Origin: Bacteroidaceae bacterium
Lineage (GTDB): Bacteria > Bacteroidota > Bacteroidia > Bacteroidales > Bacteroidaceae
Assembly (NCBI GenBank): GCA_016286165.1
Contig: JAEESE010000004.1
Span: 1-64,000 of the forward strand
Length of the DNA: 64,000 nucleotides
Direction of reading: 5' to 3'
The position numbers and the translations under genes are program-made. Shown piece after piece: positions 50,545 through 59,039 of this stretch. The notes beneath the pieces are model-generated. The model was not told the origin of the DNA. It did not search any database and worked only from the letters and a program-made list of their open reading frames with translations. The first letter of the stretch is position 1. Each line of letters opens with the position of its first letter.

Positions 50545-52149
50545 CTACGGTCTCTTGGTGTGCAACGGACGATATTGGATACCCATTGCTTCGAGGCGCT
50601 CCAGATGACTTTGGAGACGCGTCAGGAAATCGTTCCAATGCTGCTGCGGACGCGGTGTCCAAGCCTTCTCGGCCAGCGCCAGGGCACGGGGATACACCAT
50701 CCATTGCATACGAGCCTCGGTAGGAATACGCTCGCACCAAATATTGGCCTGCATACCTTTGATGAGGCGAAGCTGCTGGGGCGTGAGGTCGACGGGCACT
50801 ATGTCGCCGTCGTATATCTTACGCAGAGTGGCATCGTCCTGAGCATAGTCGAAATAAAGGAACGTGAATGGACAAAGCACCACTTCGTTGCCCATGGTTG
50901 TTGAACGCTGTGTTACGTCGGGATGGTCGCCGCGCCACCAATGTACTGTGGCCGTTTTGGAGAGTCCTCCCTCAAGAATCTCATCCCAACCGAGGATGCG
51001 ACGGCCGTGGGCGTTGAAGTACCGTTCCATGCGTTTGGTGAACCAAGCCTGCAGTTCGCTCACGTCCTTCAGACCTTCTTCCCGAATGCGTCGCTGACAT
51101 TCTTCACATTCCGACCATCTGCGGCGGTTAACTTCGTCGCCGCCTATGCTCACATATTCATAAGGGAAGAGGCTGAACACCTCATCGTACACTTTCTCGG
51201 CAAATTCAATCGTAGACTGCCGCCCAAGACAGAGAGGCTCCACGCCGTTCTGAGTACAGCTGAGCCAGCGGTAGCAGTAGCATGCTGCTCCGTTGTGGCC
51301 AGGCATGTCTATCTCGGGAATGATATCGATGCCGCGCACAGCCGCGTAAGCCACTACGTCGCGAATCTCATCCTGTGAATAATAACCGCCATAGAGCTCG
51401 CCATAGCCCTCCACTTCCTTGAAGAATTTCCAGGGGATGAGCATGGCGGGATTGTTCTCCTTGGCTGCACGGTCCAGGCATTGACGGTCGTGACCGTTGA
51501 AGTGGCGCCAGGCCACGGTGTCTGACGTTAGGCCTGGGTAGGCTTTCACCTGCATGCGGAAGCCTTCGTTGTCGGAGAGGTGCCAATGGAACTTATTGAG
51601 TTTGTACAGGGCCATCTGGTCGAGCAGCGCCTTGGTCTCGTCGACGGAGAAGAAGTGGCGGACGGGGTCAAGCATAAGGCCGCGCCAATGGAAATTAGGA
51701 CCGTCCTTGATGCTCACGGCAGGTACGCTCCATGCCACGCCTTGAACGTGCGATGCGCTCTCAATCTCGTCGGGGAGCAGTTGGCGCAAGGTGGCTATGC
51801 CGTTGATAATGCCGCGATAGCTGTGGGCGGTAATGAGTACACCCGATTTGTCGCTGACGAGTTCATAGTCCTCGTTGTCGGGGTCGGGGGCTAAGAGTGT
51901 CAACTGTATGCGTCCTTTCTTGCCGGTCTTGATGCGCAGGGCTGTGGCACGCGTGAGCATGTCCTGCAGATATGCGGCTGCAGGTTGTAGGCTCGCATCG
52001 TTGTAGCCTATGGTGAGGCCGTTGCGCAGTTGGAAAGCGCCTTGACGCTCAACCACCGACGTAGGTTTTGGGATGATGTTTACTGCTGCCATGGCTGAGG
52101 TGAAGCCAATCATCAGGCACGCGATACAAAAGGTAAATGTCTTCTTCAT
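50545..52149 (-). CDS. Beta-N-acetylhexosaminidase, GH20
   Basis: 534 residues. Signal peptide (CIACLMIGFTSAMAAVN), GH20b domain (NIIPKPTSVVERQGAFQL) to about 130, then the catalytic barrel: FHWRGLMLDPVRHFF, LYKLNKFHWHLSDNEGFR, DIIPEIDMPGHNGAA and the catalytic Asp-Glu pair in YVSIGGDEVNRRRW. It removes terminal GlcNAc or GalNAc from glycans, presumably host mucin or N-glycans, in the periplasm or on the surface. Start at 52149 is chosen since the -7 box at 52188-52195 abuts the longer start. Diverges from the AlkZ-related gene. Confidence 0.93.
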   Translation of the reverse strand: MKKTFTFCIACLMIGFTSAMAAVNIIPKPTSVVERQGAFQLRNGLTIGYNDASLQPAAAYLQDMLTRATALRIKTGKKGRIQLTLLAPDPDNEDYELVSDKSGVLITAHSYRGIINGIATLRQLLPDEIESASHVQGVAWSVPAVSIKDGPNFHWRGLMLDPVRHFFSVDETKALLDQMALYKLNKFHWHLSDNEGFRMQVKAYPGLTSDTVAWRHFNGHDRQCLDRAAKENNPAMLIPWKFFKEVEGYGELYGGYYSQDEIRDVVAYAAVRGIDIIPEIDMPGHNGAACYCYRWLSCTQNGVEPLCLGRQSTIEFAEKVYDEVFSLFPYEYVSIGGDEVNRRRWSECEECQRRIREEGLKDVSELQAWFTKRMERYFNAHGRRILGWDEILEGGLSKTATVHWWRGDHPDVTQRSTTMGNEVVLCPFTFLYFDYAQDDATLRKIYDGDIVPVDLTPQQLRLIKGMQANIWCERIPTEARMQWMVYPRALALAEKAWTPRPQQHWNDFLTRLQSHLERLEAMGIQYRPLHTKRP

Positions 52150-52187
52150 AGCTGTCAAAAGATTGCTTTGATTGATGATTTCGGGCA

Positions 52188-52195
52188 CAAAGTTA
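52188..52195 (-). promoter_or_regulatory. -7 element TAACTTTG for the GH20 gene
   Basis: Minus strand TAACTTTG, 39 nt upstream of the start at 52149. Confidence 0.55.
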
Positions 52196-52238
52196 GTAAT
52201 TTTTTATTTTGACGAAGAATTATTATTGAAAAAAACAC

Positions 52239-52246
52239 TATTTTTG
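52239..52246 (+). promoter_or_regulatory. -7 element TATTTTTG for the AlkZ-related gene
   Basis: Plus-strand TATTTTTG 9 bp before the ATG at 52255. The leader would be only a few nucleotides, so translation may start from a nearly leaderless message. Confidence 0.5.
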
Positions 52247-52254
52247 CGGCGTCA

Positions 52255-52923
52255 ATGATAAACAACAGTATTCATAGCGACTCCGAACTGATGGATTATA
52301 TCTCCGCCATCGGCTTCCTACCCTTGCTGAGTAGCGGCATCCGCGGCTTCTCGGCCGAAGAGGCTGTGGACGACGAGTGTCGCTACGTCGTTTACCCCGA
52401 CGGAGGCTGGGACTGGCCTCTGTGGAAGTGGAAAGGCACCATCGTCACCGAAGGCAACTGCGTCTACGGCAAGTTCTTCGACGGCAAGGCGTGCTTCATT
52501 AGCCGCGAGTGGTGGCCCGATTTCTGCAACTACCGGCGCAGCCTGCGCCCCGCCCCCGAGGAAGGGTCTATAGAGGAGAGCATCGTGATGACATTAGAGG
52601 AGCACGGCAGCCTCATCACTCGTGAGCTACGTGCCGCCTGCGGCTTTACGGGACCTAAGATGCGCGGACGCTTCGATGCTTTCGTCACACGGCTACAGAT
52701 GGCCACGCGCATCGTGACCGAGGATTTCGTATATCCGCGCGACCGTCACAACAGGCCATACGGCTGGGGATGGTCGCTCCTGTCCACGCCCGAACGGCTC
52801 TACGGTCACGAGGCCTGCACCTGCCAACGTACGCCCGAAGAATCGTTGCAACGGCTGCTCGCGCACTTCAAAGCCATCCTGCCTGCAGCCTCAGAGCGTC
52901 AGATTATCAAGTTGTTGAAATAA
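52255..52923 (+). CDS. AlkZ-related winged-helix protein
   Basis: 222 residues, cytoplasmic. The N-terminal region has GFLPLLSSGIRGFSAEE and a Trp-rich block (GGWDWPLWKWKGTIV, REWWPDF). A winged-helix-like stretch (LEEHGSLITRELRAACGF, RFDAFVTRLQMATRI) follows. This pattern resembles proteins called AlkZ-related, distant from the AlkZ/YcaQ DNA glycosylases that unhook crosslinks. The catalytic QxQ motif of AlkZ was not identified, so function stays open. A GNAT gene follows after 11 nt. Confidence 0.6.
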   Translation: MINNSIHSDSELMDYISAIGFLPLLSSGIRGFSAEEAVDDECRYVVYPDGGWDWPLWKWKGTIVTEGNCVYGKFFDGKACFISREWWPDFCNYRRSLRPAPEEGSIEESIVMTLEEHGSLITRELRAACGFTGPKMRGRFDAFVTRLQMATRIVTEDFVYPRDRHNRPYGWGWSLLSTPERLYGHEACTCQRTPEESLQRLLAHFKAILPAASERQIIKLLK

Positions 52924-52934
52924 AAAGAGAGGCC

Positions 52935-53444
52935 ATGAACAGAACTGTACGCCAGGCTGCGCCTACGGATATTGCCGCCATCATGCCGGTGATGGCTGCC
53001 GCCAAAACGATTATGCGGCAGTCGGGTAATATGCTACAATGGGTCAAGGGCTACCCATCGGAGGCCGTAATCTTGTCCGACATGGAGAGGGGCGGCGCTT
53101 TCGTCGTAGAAGAGGACGGACGCATAGTGGCTTACTTCGCTTTTCTCAAGTCGCCCGAGCCAACCTACGATAAGATATACGAAGGTCAATGGCTCGACGA
53201 CGAACGGCCTTACCATGTGGTTCATCGCATAGCCAGCTACCCCGACAACCACGGCATTTTCGCCGAGGTAATGTCGTTCTGCTTTGCCCACGACCCAAAC
53301 ATCCGAATCGATACGCATCGCGACAACACCATAATGCAGCACCTCATCCTGAAGCACGGCTTCACCTATTGCGGCATCATCTACCTGGCTTCGGGCGACG
53401 AGCGGCTGGCGTATCAGAAGATTAAGAATCCGCCAACTGCCTAA
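52935..53444 (+). CDS. GNAT N-acetyltransferase
   Basis: 169 residues. It has the GNAT order: MNRTVRQAAPTDIAAIMPVM, GGAFVVEEDGRIVAYFAF, VVHRIASYPDNHGIFAEVM (the acetyl-CoA loop, with the usual Q/RxxGxG worn down) and IDTHRDNTIMQHLILKHGF. A real Shine-Dalgarno-like AAGAGAGG precedes the ATG at 52935. Acceptor substrate unknown. It shares an operon with the AlkZ-related gene and its 3' end overlaps the convergent acetyltransferase gene by 23 bp. Confidence 0.88.
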   Translation: MNRTVRQAAPTDIAAIMPVMAAAKTIMRQSGNMLQWVKGYPSEAVILSDMERGGAFVVEEDGRIVAYFAFLKSPEPTYDKIYEGQWLDDERPYHVVHRIASYPDNHGIFAEVMSFCFAHDPNIRIDTHRDNTIMQHLILKHGFTYCGIIYLASGDERLAYQKIKNPPTA

Positions 53445-53985
53445 TCACACGACACGGATTGCCGGCTGCCACCGTATTTGATGGGATATCGCGGGTGACA
53501 ACACTACCCGCCCCTATCGTCACGTTGTCACCAATTGTAACGCCTGGCAGGATAGTCACCGAACCGCCTATCCACACGTTGTCGCCTATCGTCACGGGGC
53601 GCGCCCATTCGCGACGGGTGTTGCGCTCCACAGGGTCGGTACTGTGGCAAGCTGTGTAAATGCTGACGTTGGGACCTATGAAACAGTCGTCGCCGATAGT
53701 GACATGCGCCTCGTCGAGCACCGTCCAACAGAAGTTAGCGAAGAAGCGGCGGCCCACGCTGATGTGGCTCCCGTAATCGCAGTAGAAAGGCTGATTGATG
53801 AAGGCCGCGCCGTCGGCAACTTGTCCCAGCAGTTCGTTCAACATAGCACGGCGGCCTTCCAAATCGGTCGCACGCAGGGCGTTGTACACCTGCAGACGGT
53901 CCTTGGTGGCGTTGAGCTCCCTGATAAGCTCGGGGTCTACGGCAGAATATATCTCGCCTGCCAGCATCTTCTCTTTCTCAGTCAT
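53422..53985 (-). CDS. Sugar O-acetyltransferase (maltose acetyltransferase type)
   Basis: 187 residues. N-terminal Mac domain (MTEKEKMLAGEIYSAVDPEL) and left-handed beta-helix with FINQPFYCDYGSHISVG, IGPNVSIYTACHSTDP (catalytic His) and VWIGGSVTILPGVTIGDNV, end GNPCRVIR. Acetylates maltose, glucose or galactosides from acetyl-CoA in the cytoplasm. A paralogue of 2270-2821 with the extra Mac domain. The promoter TACCTTTG is at 54017-54024. Confidence 0.92.
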   Translation of the reverse strand: MTEKEKMLAGEIYSAVDPELIRELNATKDRLQVYNALRATDLEGRRAMLNELLGQVADGAAFINQPFYCDYGSHISVGRRFFANFCWTVLDEAHVTIGDDCFIGPNVSIYTACHSTDPVERNTRREWARPVTIGDNVWIGGSVTILPGVTIGDNVTIGAGSVVTRDIPSNTVAAGNPCRVIRQLADS

Positions 53986-54016
53986 AATAACCTGTGCTTT
54001 TTTGTTCCTCTGCCTG

Positions 54017-54024
54017 CAAAGGTA
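54017..54024 (-). promoter_or_regulatory. -7 element TACCTTTG for the maltose-type acetyltransferase
   Basis: Minus strand TACCTTTG, 32 nt upstream of the start at 53985. Confidence 0.55.
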
Positions 54025-54286
54025 AGCAAAAAATCACAATCCCCGCTATTTAGTCCCTAATTATTTCTGAAAAAGCAATAATTCAGGCAATAATGAAGGA
54101 GATGGCACAAAGTCCCAGAATAAGTCCCTTGGGCTAACTAATCACCATAAAAAATCCCTACGTTTACGTGATTTTCGCCGCCTCGGAACTGATGTGACCA
54201 AACCTTTCCGTCACCCTGTCATATTGTTCAATCTCTCCACTTGCTTGGGCTTTTCCACCAATAAGCTCACTTTTTTGCTCAAATTA

Positions 54287-54318
54287 TTTGCAAGTGTGCA
54301 TAAAAGCGCGTACCTTTG
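54287..54318 (+). promoter_or_regulatory. Consensus promoter of the acyl-CoA synthetase pair
   Basis: TTTG (54287-54290), a 20-bp spacer and TACCTTTG (54311-54318), a full consensus match. It implies a leader of about 270 nt to the ATG at 54594. Confidence 0.8.
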
Positions 54319-54324
54319 CACAGA

Positions 54325-54593
54325 ATTTTGGGATTTGTGCAAATACTTACCCCATTTTTCTATTCATTTTTGTCAAATCATCGATTGAAAATCGCAGAAT
54401 ATTCTTCGATTGCAAATTATCATTTGTCAAATAGTGGATAAATAGTCAAATTTCAAAACGCATTCAAATAGTAAATCCCTGAATAAGTTGACAAATTACC
54501 AAATAACAAAATCAATTGTCAATAGTAAATTGCCAAATCGAAAATTACACAATAAATTGTAAATCGTAAATTGCTAAATAGTAAATTAAAATC
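54325..54593 (+). other. Long AT-rich untranslated leader
   Basis: This stretch between promoter and start codon holds no open frame of note. It is very A/T rich, with many CAAAT and GTAAATTG words repeated at irregular spacing (for instance AGTAAATTGCCAAAT and CGTAAATTGCTAAAT near the end). Also seen are short inverted repeats such as CGATTGAAAATCG. Bases 54025-54286 also hold no gene. Confidence 0.5.
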
Positions 54594-56264
54594 ATGGTTC
54601 AATCATTTAACCTCTGCCTACAGAAAAGCATTGAAGAACACTGGGACCTTGACGCCCTTACCGACTACGACGCCCAAACCTTCCGCTACAAGGACGTAGC
54701 ACGTATCATAGAAAAGGTACATATCATACTCGAAGCGTCGGGCGTGCAGCAGGGCGACAAAGTGGCTATCTGCGGACGCAACACAGCACGCTGGGGCATA
54801 GCATTCCTGGCAACGCTCACCTATGGTGCCGTAGCCGTGCCCATATTGCATGAGTTTCACCCCGAACAGATACATGACCTCGTGAACCACTCCGAGGCCA
54901 AACTGCTCTTCGTGGGCGACCAGGTATGGCCCAAGATCGACCCCGACAAGATGCCGGGCCTCGAGGGCGTGTTCTCCAACAGCTCCGACGAATACAAAAT
55001 CCTCGTCGCGCGCACAGAAAAAGTAAGGTACGCGCGCGAGAACCTCAACCGCCTCTTCGGCGAGCGCTTCCCCATGAACTTCCGCGCAAAGGATATCAAC
55101 TACTACAAGGACAGCCCCGACGAACTCGCCGTGCTCAACTACACCAGCGGCACCACATCCAACTCCAAGGGTGTCATGATACCCTACCGCGCCCTGTGGA
55201 GCAACGTGGAATTCGCACATCAGGTATACGACGACCACGTACAGCCCGGCGACAATATCGTCAGCATACTGCCCACGGCACACATGTACGGTATGGCCTT
55301 CGAATTCCTGTATGAGATGACACGCGGAGCACACGTCACCTTCCTGGGCAAGACACCCTCCCCCACCGTCATGCTCAAAGCCTTCGCCGACCTCAAGCCC
55401 AAGGTGGTCATCGCCGTGCCCCTGCTCATCGAGAAGATAGTGCGCAAGGCCATCTTCCCGAAGATCAAGGCACCCGCCATACGCCTGGCACTCATGACGC
55501 CCCTCCTTCGCGACCGCATCAAGATGCAGATACGCCGCAAGATGCAGAAAGCCTTCGGCGACAACTTCTTCGAGATAATCGTAGGCGGAGCAGCCATGAA
55601 CCACGACATCGAAGTGTTCCTCAAAGGCATCGGCTTCAACTACACCATAGGCTACGGAGCCACCGAATGTGCACCTATCATCTGCTACGCACCATGGAAC
55701 GAGTTCCGCCAGGGCTCATGCGGCAAGGCAGCACCCCGCATGGAAGTGCGCATCAATAGCCGCGACCCGCAGAACGTGCCCGGCGAGATACTCGCACGCG
55801 GCATGAACGTCATGCTCGGCTACTACAAGAACGACGAGGCCACAGCTGCAACACTCGATGCCGAGGGATGGTACCACACGGGCGACCTCGGCGTGATAGA
55901 TGCCGAAGGCAATGTGTTCATCAAGGGACGCTCCAAGAACATGCTCCTCGGAGCCAACGGGCAGAACATATACCCCGAGGAAATCGAGGACAAGCTCTCG
56001 TCGCTGCCCTACGTCAGCGAGTGCGTCGTCATACAGAAGGGCGACAAACTCTACGGCCTCGTCTACTCAGACCCCGACGAGGTGCGCAAGGGAGGACTCT
56101 CAGCCGAAGCCCTCAGCCGCCAGATGGATGCCAACCTACAGGAGCTCAACACCATCATTCCCGTCTACGCACGCCTCACAGCCCTCAAGATGGTGCCCGA
56201 AGAATTCGAGAAAACGCCCAAGAAGAGTATTAAACGATACAAATACATGAACTATGAAGTGTGA
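54594..56264 (+). CDS. AMP-binding acyl-CoA synthetase (first of tandem pair)
   Basis: 556 residues of the long-chain fatty acid-CoA ligase type. Adenylation motifs: P-loop NYTSGTTSNSKGVM near residue 180, GYGATECAPI, GEILARGMNVMLGYY, GWYHTGDLGVID near 423, and the C-terminal Lys in KKSIKRYKYMNY. It activates a fatty or aryl acid with ATP and joins it to CoA. It overlaps the next gene by 11 nt. The two proteins are close paralogues over the whole length, including the tail RYKYMNYEV. Codons are strongly C-ending in both. Confidence 0.92.
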   Translation: MVQSFNLCLQKSIEEHWDLDALTDYDAQTFRYKDVARIIEKVHIILEASGVQQGDKVAICGRNTARWGIAFLATLTYGAVAVPILHEFHPEQIHDLVNHSEAKLLFVGDQVWPKIDPDKMPGLEGVFSNSSDEYKILVARTEKVRYARENLNRLFGERFPMNFRAKDINYYKDSPDELAVLNYTSGTTSNSKGVMIPYRALWSNVEFAHQVYDDHVQPGDNIVSILPTAHMYGMAFEFLYEMTRGAHVTFLGKTPSPTVMLKAFADLKPKVVIAVPLLIEKIVRKAIFPKIKAPAIRLALMTPLLRDRIKMQIRRKMQKAFGDNFFEIIVGGAAMNHDIEVFLKGIGFNYTIGYGATECAPIICYAPWNEFRQGSCGKAAPRMEVRINSRDPQNVPGEILARGMNVMLGYYKNDEATAATLDAEGWYHTGDLGVIDAEGNVFIKGRSKNMLLGANGQNIYPEEIEDKLSSLPYVSECVVIQKGDKLYGLVYSDPDEVRKGGLSAEALSRQMDANLQELNTIIPVYARLTALKMVPEEFEKTPKKSIKRYKYMNYEV

Positions 56265-57942
56265 AGAACCCCTTCCCCAAAGTTTCAACACATGCGTGCA
56301 GCAGAGCCTGCAGAAATTCTGGAACCTCGACGGCCTCAGCGACTACGGCGTGCAGACATTCCAGTTCAAGGATGTAGCGCGCGTCATCGAAAAACTGCAC
56401 ATCGTATTCGAGGCGTCAGGAATAAAGCCCGGCGACAAAGTGGCCATCTGCGGTCGCAACAGCGCACGATGGGGCATGGCATTCTTCGCCACCCTCACCT
56501 ACGGAGCCGTAGCCGTGCCCATCCTGCATGAGTTCATGCCCGAGCAGATCCACGACATCGTCAACCACTCCGAAGCCAAGCTACTCTTCGTAGGAGACCA
56601 GGTATGGCCCAAGCTCAATGCCGACCGCATGCCCGCCCTCGAAGGCATCATAGGCAACAACAACGAGGAATTCTCCCTCCTCCTCGGCCGTACGGAGAAA
56701 GTGAAGTACGCGCGCGAAAACCTCAACCGACTCTTCGGCGAGCGCTACCCGCGCAACTTCAGACCCAACGATATCAACTACTACAAGGACAGCCCCGACG
56801 AGCTCGCCATCATCAACTACACCAGCGGCACCACATCCAACTCCAAGGGCGTCATGATACCCTACCGCGCCATCTGGAGCAACTACGCCTTCGCCGTGCA
56901 TGAACTCGGGCACATCATGGGACCTGGCGACAAAGTCCTATCCATGCTCCCCATGGCCCACACCTACGGCATGGCCTTCGAATTCATCTTCGAGTTCCTC
57001 AGCGGAGCCACCGTCTATTTCCTGGCCAAGACACCCTCGCCCGCCGTACTCCTCGGAGCCTTCGCCGACATCAAGCCCAAGCTCATCGTAGCCGTACCAC
57101 TCATCATCGAGAAGATAGTGCGCAAGGCCGTCATACCAAAGCTGCAGACCACAGCCATCAAGATAGCCCTCCACACACCCTTCCTCCGCGACCGCGTGCT
57201 GGCAGAGGTGCGCAACAAACTCCAGCAAGCCTTCGGCGGCAACTTCATCGAGATAATCGTAGGCGGAGCAGCATTCAGTCAGGACATCGAAGCTGTGCTC
57301 CACGACATCAACTTCAACTACACCGTAGGCTACGGCACCACCGAGTGCGCCCCCATCGTAGGCTATTCACCATGGGAGACCTTCAAGCCCGGCTCCTGCG
57401 GACGGCCCGTAGAACGCATGGAAGTGCGCATCAACAGCAACGATCCCCAGAACGAACCCGGCGAGATACTCGTGCGCGGCATGAACGTCATGCTCGGCTA
57501 CTACAAGAACCCCGAAGCCACCGAGGCAGCCCTCGACAAGGACGGCTGGTACCACACCGGCGACCTCGGCGTGATGGATGCCGACCAGAACATCTTCATC
57601 AAAGGCCGCATCAAGAACATGCTCCTCGGAGCCAACGGACAGAACATCTACCCCGAGGAAATCGAGGACAAGCTCGGCTCACTACCCTTCGTCAGCGAGT
57701 GCGTAGTCATACAGAAAGGCGAGCACCTCTACGGCCTCGTCTACTCAGACCCCGACGAAGTCAAGGCCGCTGCCCTCTCCGACGCCATGCTCGAGGCACA
57801 GATGGAGGAAAACCGTCAGCAGCTCAACCGCATCGTGCCCGCCTATGCCCGCCTCCACGCCATCAAGCTCGTACCCGAAGAGTTCGAGAAGACACCCAAG
57901 CGCAGCATCAAGCGCTACAAATACATGAACTACGAGGTGTGA
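56254..57942 (+). CDS. AMP-binding acyl-CoA synthetase (second of tandem pair)
   Basis: 562 residues, paralogue of the gene before it. Motifs: NYTSGTTSNSKGVM, GYGTTECAPI, GEILVRGMNVMLGYY, GWYHTGDLGVMD, KRSIKRYKYMNYEV. The ATG at 56254 lies inside the end of the previous gene, giving coupled translation. The copies differ most in the substrate-pocket region (around residues 225-300), so they may use different acids or form a heteromer. A strong terminator follows at 57987. Confidence 0.92.
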   Translation: MKCEEPLPQSFNTCVQQSLQKFWNLDGLSDYGVQTFQFKDVARVIEKLHIVFEASGIKPGDKVAICGRNSARWGMAFFATLTYGAVAVPILHEFMPEQIHDIVNHSEAKLLFVGDQVWPKLNADRMPALEGIIGNNNEEFSLLLGRTEKVKYARENLNRLFGERYPRNFRPNDINYYKDSPDELAIINYTSGTTSNSKGVMIPYRAIWSNYAFAVHELGHIMGPGDKVLSMLPMAHTYGMAFEFIFEFLSGATVYFLAKTPSPAVLLGAFADIKPKLIVAVPLIIEKIVRKAVIPKLQTTAIKIALHTPFLRDRVLAEVRNKLQQAFGGNFIEIIVGGAAFSQDIEAVLHDINFNYTVGYGTTECAPIVGYSPWETFKPGSCGRPVERMEVRINSNDPQNEPGEILVRGMNVMLGYYKNPEATEAALDKDGWYHTGDLGVMDADQNIFIKGRIKNMLLGANGQNIYPEEIEDKLGSLPFVSECVVIQKGEHLYGLVYSDPDEVKAAALSDAMLEAQMEENRQQLNRIVPAYARLHAIKLVPEEFEKTPKRSIKRYKYMNYEV

Positions 57943-57986
57943 AGGATCTTTTCCATCAGTTCCGGCCATTCACATTATTACGAATA

Positions 57987-58021
57987 AAGGGCAGCGCTTT
58001 TTTTGAGGTGCTGCCCTTTTG
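57987..58021 (+). terminator. Intrinsic terminator after the acyl-CoA synthetases
   Basis: AAAGGGCAGC (57987-57996) pairs with GCTGCCCTTT (58011-58020) round a T-rich loop and is followed by T. It could work in both directions. Confidence 0.85.
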
Positions 58022-58080
58022 TGATGACAGAGGACCGACAAGTCTCCCCTAATAGTGGGGCTGATAGACAAAAAAAGATG

Positions 58081-58088
58081 TAATTTTG
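58081..58088 (+). promoter_or_regulatory. -7-like element TAATTTTG
   Basis: TAATTTTG fits the -7 consensus, but there is no -33 box. It overlaps the TTG that opens the small frame at 58086, so that TTG cannot be translated from this promoter. Confidence 0.35.
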
Positions 58089-58301
58089 CAAGCGATTCAA
58101 CTGGCCTATTTCCGGGGACGCGTTTACAACTACAAACACACCGTCAACGGCAACGCCGGCGAGAACTTCCCCGAGGAGAGCCTCAACGAATTATTCGGCG
58201 TCAAACGCCTGTACTCATCATTAACACAGGTATATAACGCCCAAAAACGGCAACGATGGCGTGCAAAGATTGACGCGTTGTTTGTGCAAGGAGGGGCGTA
58301 G
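58086..58301 (+). CDS. Small open frame, possible gene remnant
   Basis: 71 codons opening with TTG and no in-frame ATG. The peptide is protein-like: a mixed N-terminal part (HTVNGNAGENFPEESLNELF) and a basic amphipathic helix (SLTQVYNAQKRQRWRAKID). I do not recognise it. The lack of a proper start suggests a truncated remnant or a chance frame. The rest of 58022-58385 has no gene. Confidence 0.25.
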   Translation: MQAIQLAYFRGRVYNYKHTVNGNAGENFPEESLNELFGVKRLYSSLTQVYNAQKRQRWRAKIDALFVQGGA

Positions 58302-58336
58302 GAATTTAGGCAGGGGTGAAGAGGCCCTTTCAAACC

Positions 58337-58396
58337 TTAACTTTAACCTTATCCTTAACCTTAACGCTAACCTTAACTTAACCTGTTAACCTGTTA
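58337..58396. repeat. TTAAGG/GTTAAC simple repeats at the HD gene end
   Basis: On the minus strand TTAACAGG occurs twice, followed by TTAAGG-type hexamers (about seven, imperfect). The last codons and the stop (LTG, TAA) of the HD gene lie inside the repeat, so unit gain or loss would change the protein end. Confidence 0.75.
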
Positions 58397-59018
58397 ACGT
58401 GTCATAGATTGTCTCGAAGAGTTGGTGTAGGGTGGGTTCGTCGTCGATGAGTTGGCGGAGGTGCTCGAGGCGCTCGGCATTGGGGGAATTGGGAAACCAG
58501 AGGTGGAGGTAACCGCCACGGCCGTATTTCTCGTGCAGGTGGTCGAGCATGCGGCGGTAGTGGCCGTCGCGACTGAGGTCGGGATAGTGGTCGAGGCCGT
58601 ACTGTATGGTGCGGCGGACGATGGTCTCAGGGTCGATGAAGCGGTCGGCTTCGGCTACGATACGGCCATAGATGGTGCGGGGAGCATGGGCGGCTGAGGC
58701 GCGATGGTCCTCGGCAGCATCGGCCATTACGTCTATCTCCGACGGGCTGAACCATTGGCGCAGCTGAGGGTCCTCCCTGATGATGCGGGCCGACACCTCG
58801 TGGTGGTGCTCACGCCCTTCGCAGAGGCCGAGGTCGTGGCAGGCGGCTATGGCATAGACCATATCGGCACGAAGGGGCTCGTCAAGGCGTGCGGCTATCT
58901 CGAGGCTCTGACTAATGACCATCAACACGTGGTCGCGCCGATGGGCTGCGTCGAAATGGTCGTAGCGGGGAATGACGTTCTGCTCGACATAGCGGCGCAG
59001 GGCGGGAGTTATGTTCAT
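58386..59018 (-). CDS. HD-domain phosphohydrolase
   Basis: 210 residues. The HD signature is visible: RRDHVLMVISQSLEIA, AIAACHDLGLCEGREHHHEVSA, with metal ligands His, His-Asp and a later Asp near AEDHRASAAH and VAEADRFIDP. Such proteins hydrolyse phosphate esters of nucleotides or similar molecules. Cytoplasmic; substrate unknown. It ends within a simple repeat and lies 21 nt past the GH95 stop, likely in the same transcript. Confidence 0.85.
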   Translation of the reverse strand: MNITPALRRYVEQNVIPRYDHFDAAHRRDHVLMVISQSLEIAARLDEPLRADMVYAIAACHDLGLCEGREHHHEVSARIIREDPQLRQWFSPSEIDVMADAAEDHRASAAHAPRTIYGRIVAEADRFIDPETIVRRTIQYGLDHYPDLSRDGHYRRMLDHLHEKYGRGGYLHLWFPNSPNAERLEHLRQLIDDEPTLHQLFETIYDTLTG

Positions 59019-59039
59019 ACTGGGTGTGCGCGAGGGGGA

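Noticed and set aside
52770..52934. Longer GNAT start inside the AlkZ-related gene
   Set aside because: The ATG at 52935 has an AAGAGAGG site and begins the conserved GNAT strand; the upstream part is the AlkZ-related gene in another frame.
54618..55604. 328-codon frame on the minus strand within the first acyl-CoA synthetase
   Set aside because: Shadow of the synthetase, whose motifs are clear; no promoter or family signal on the minus strand.
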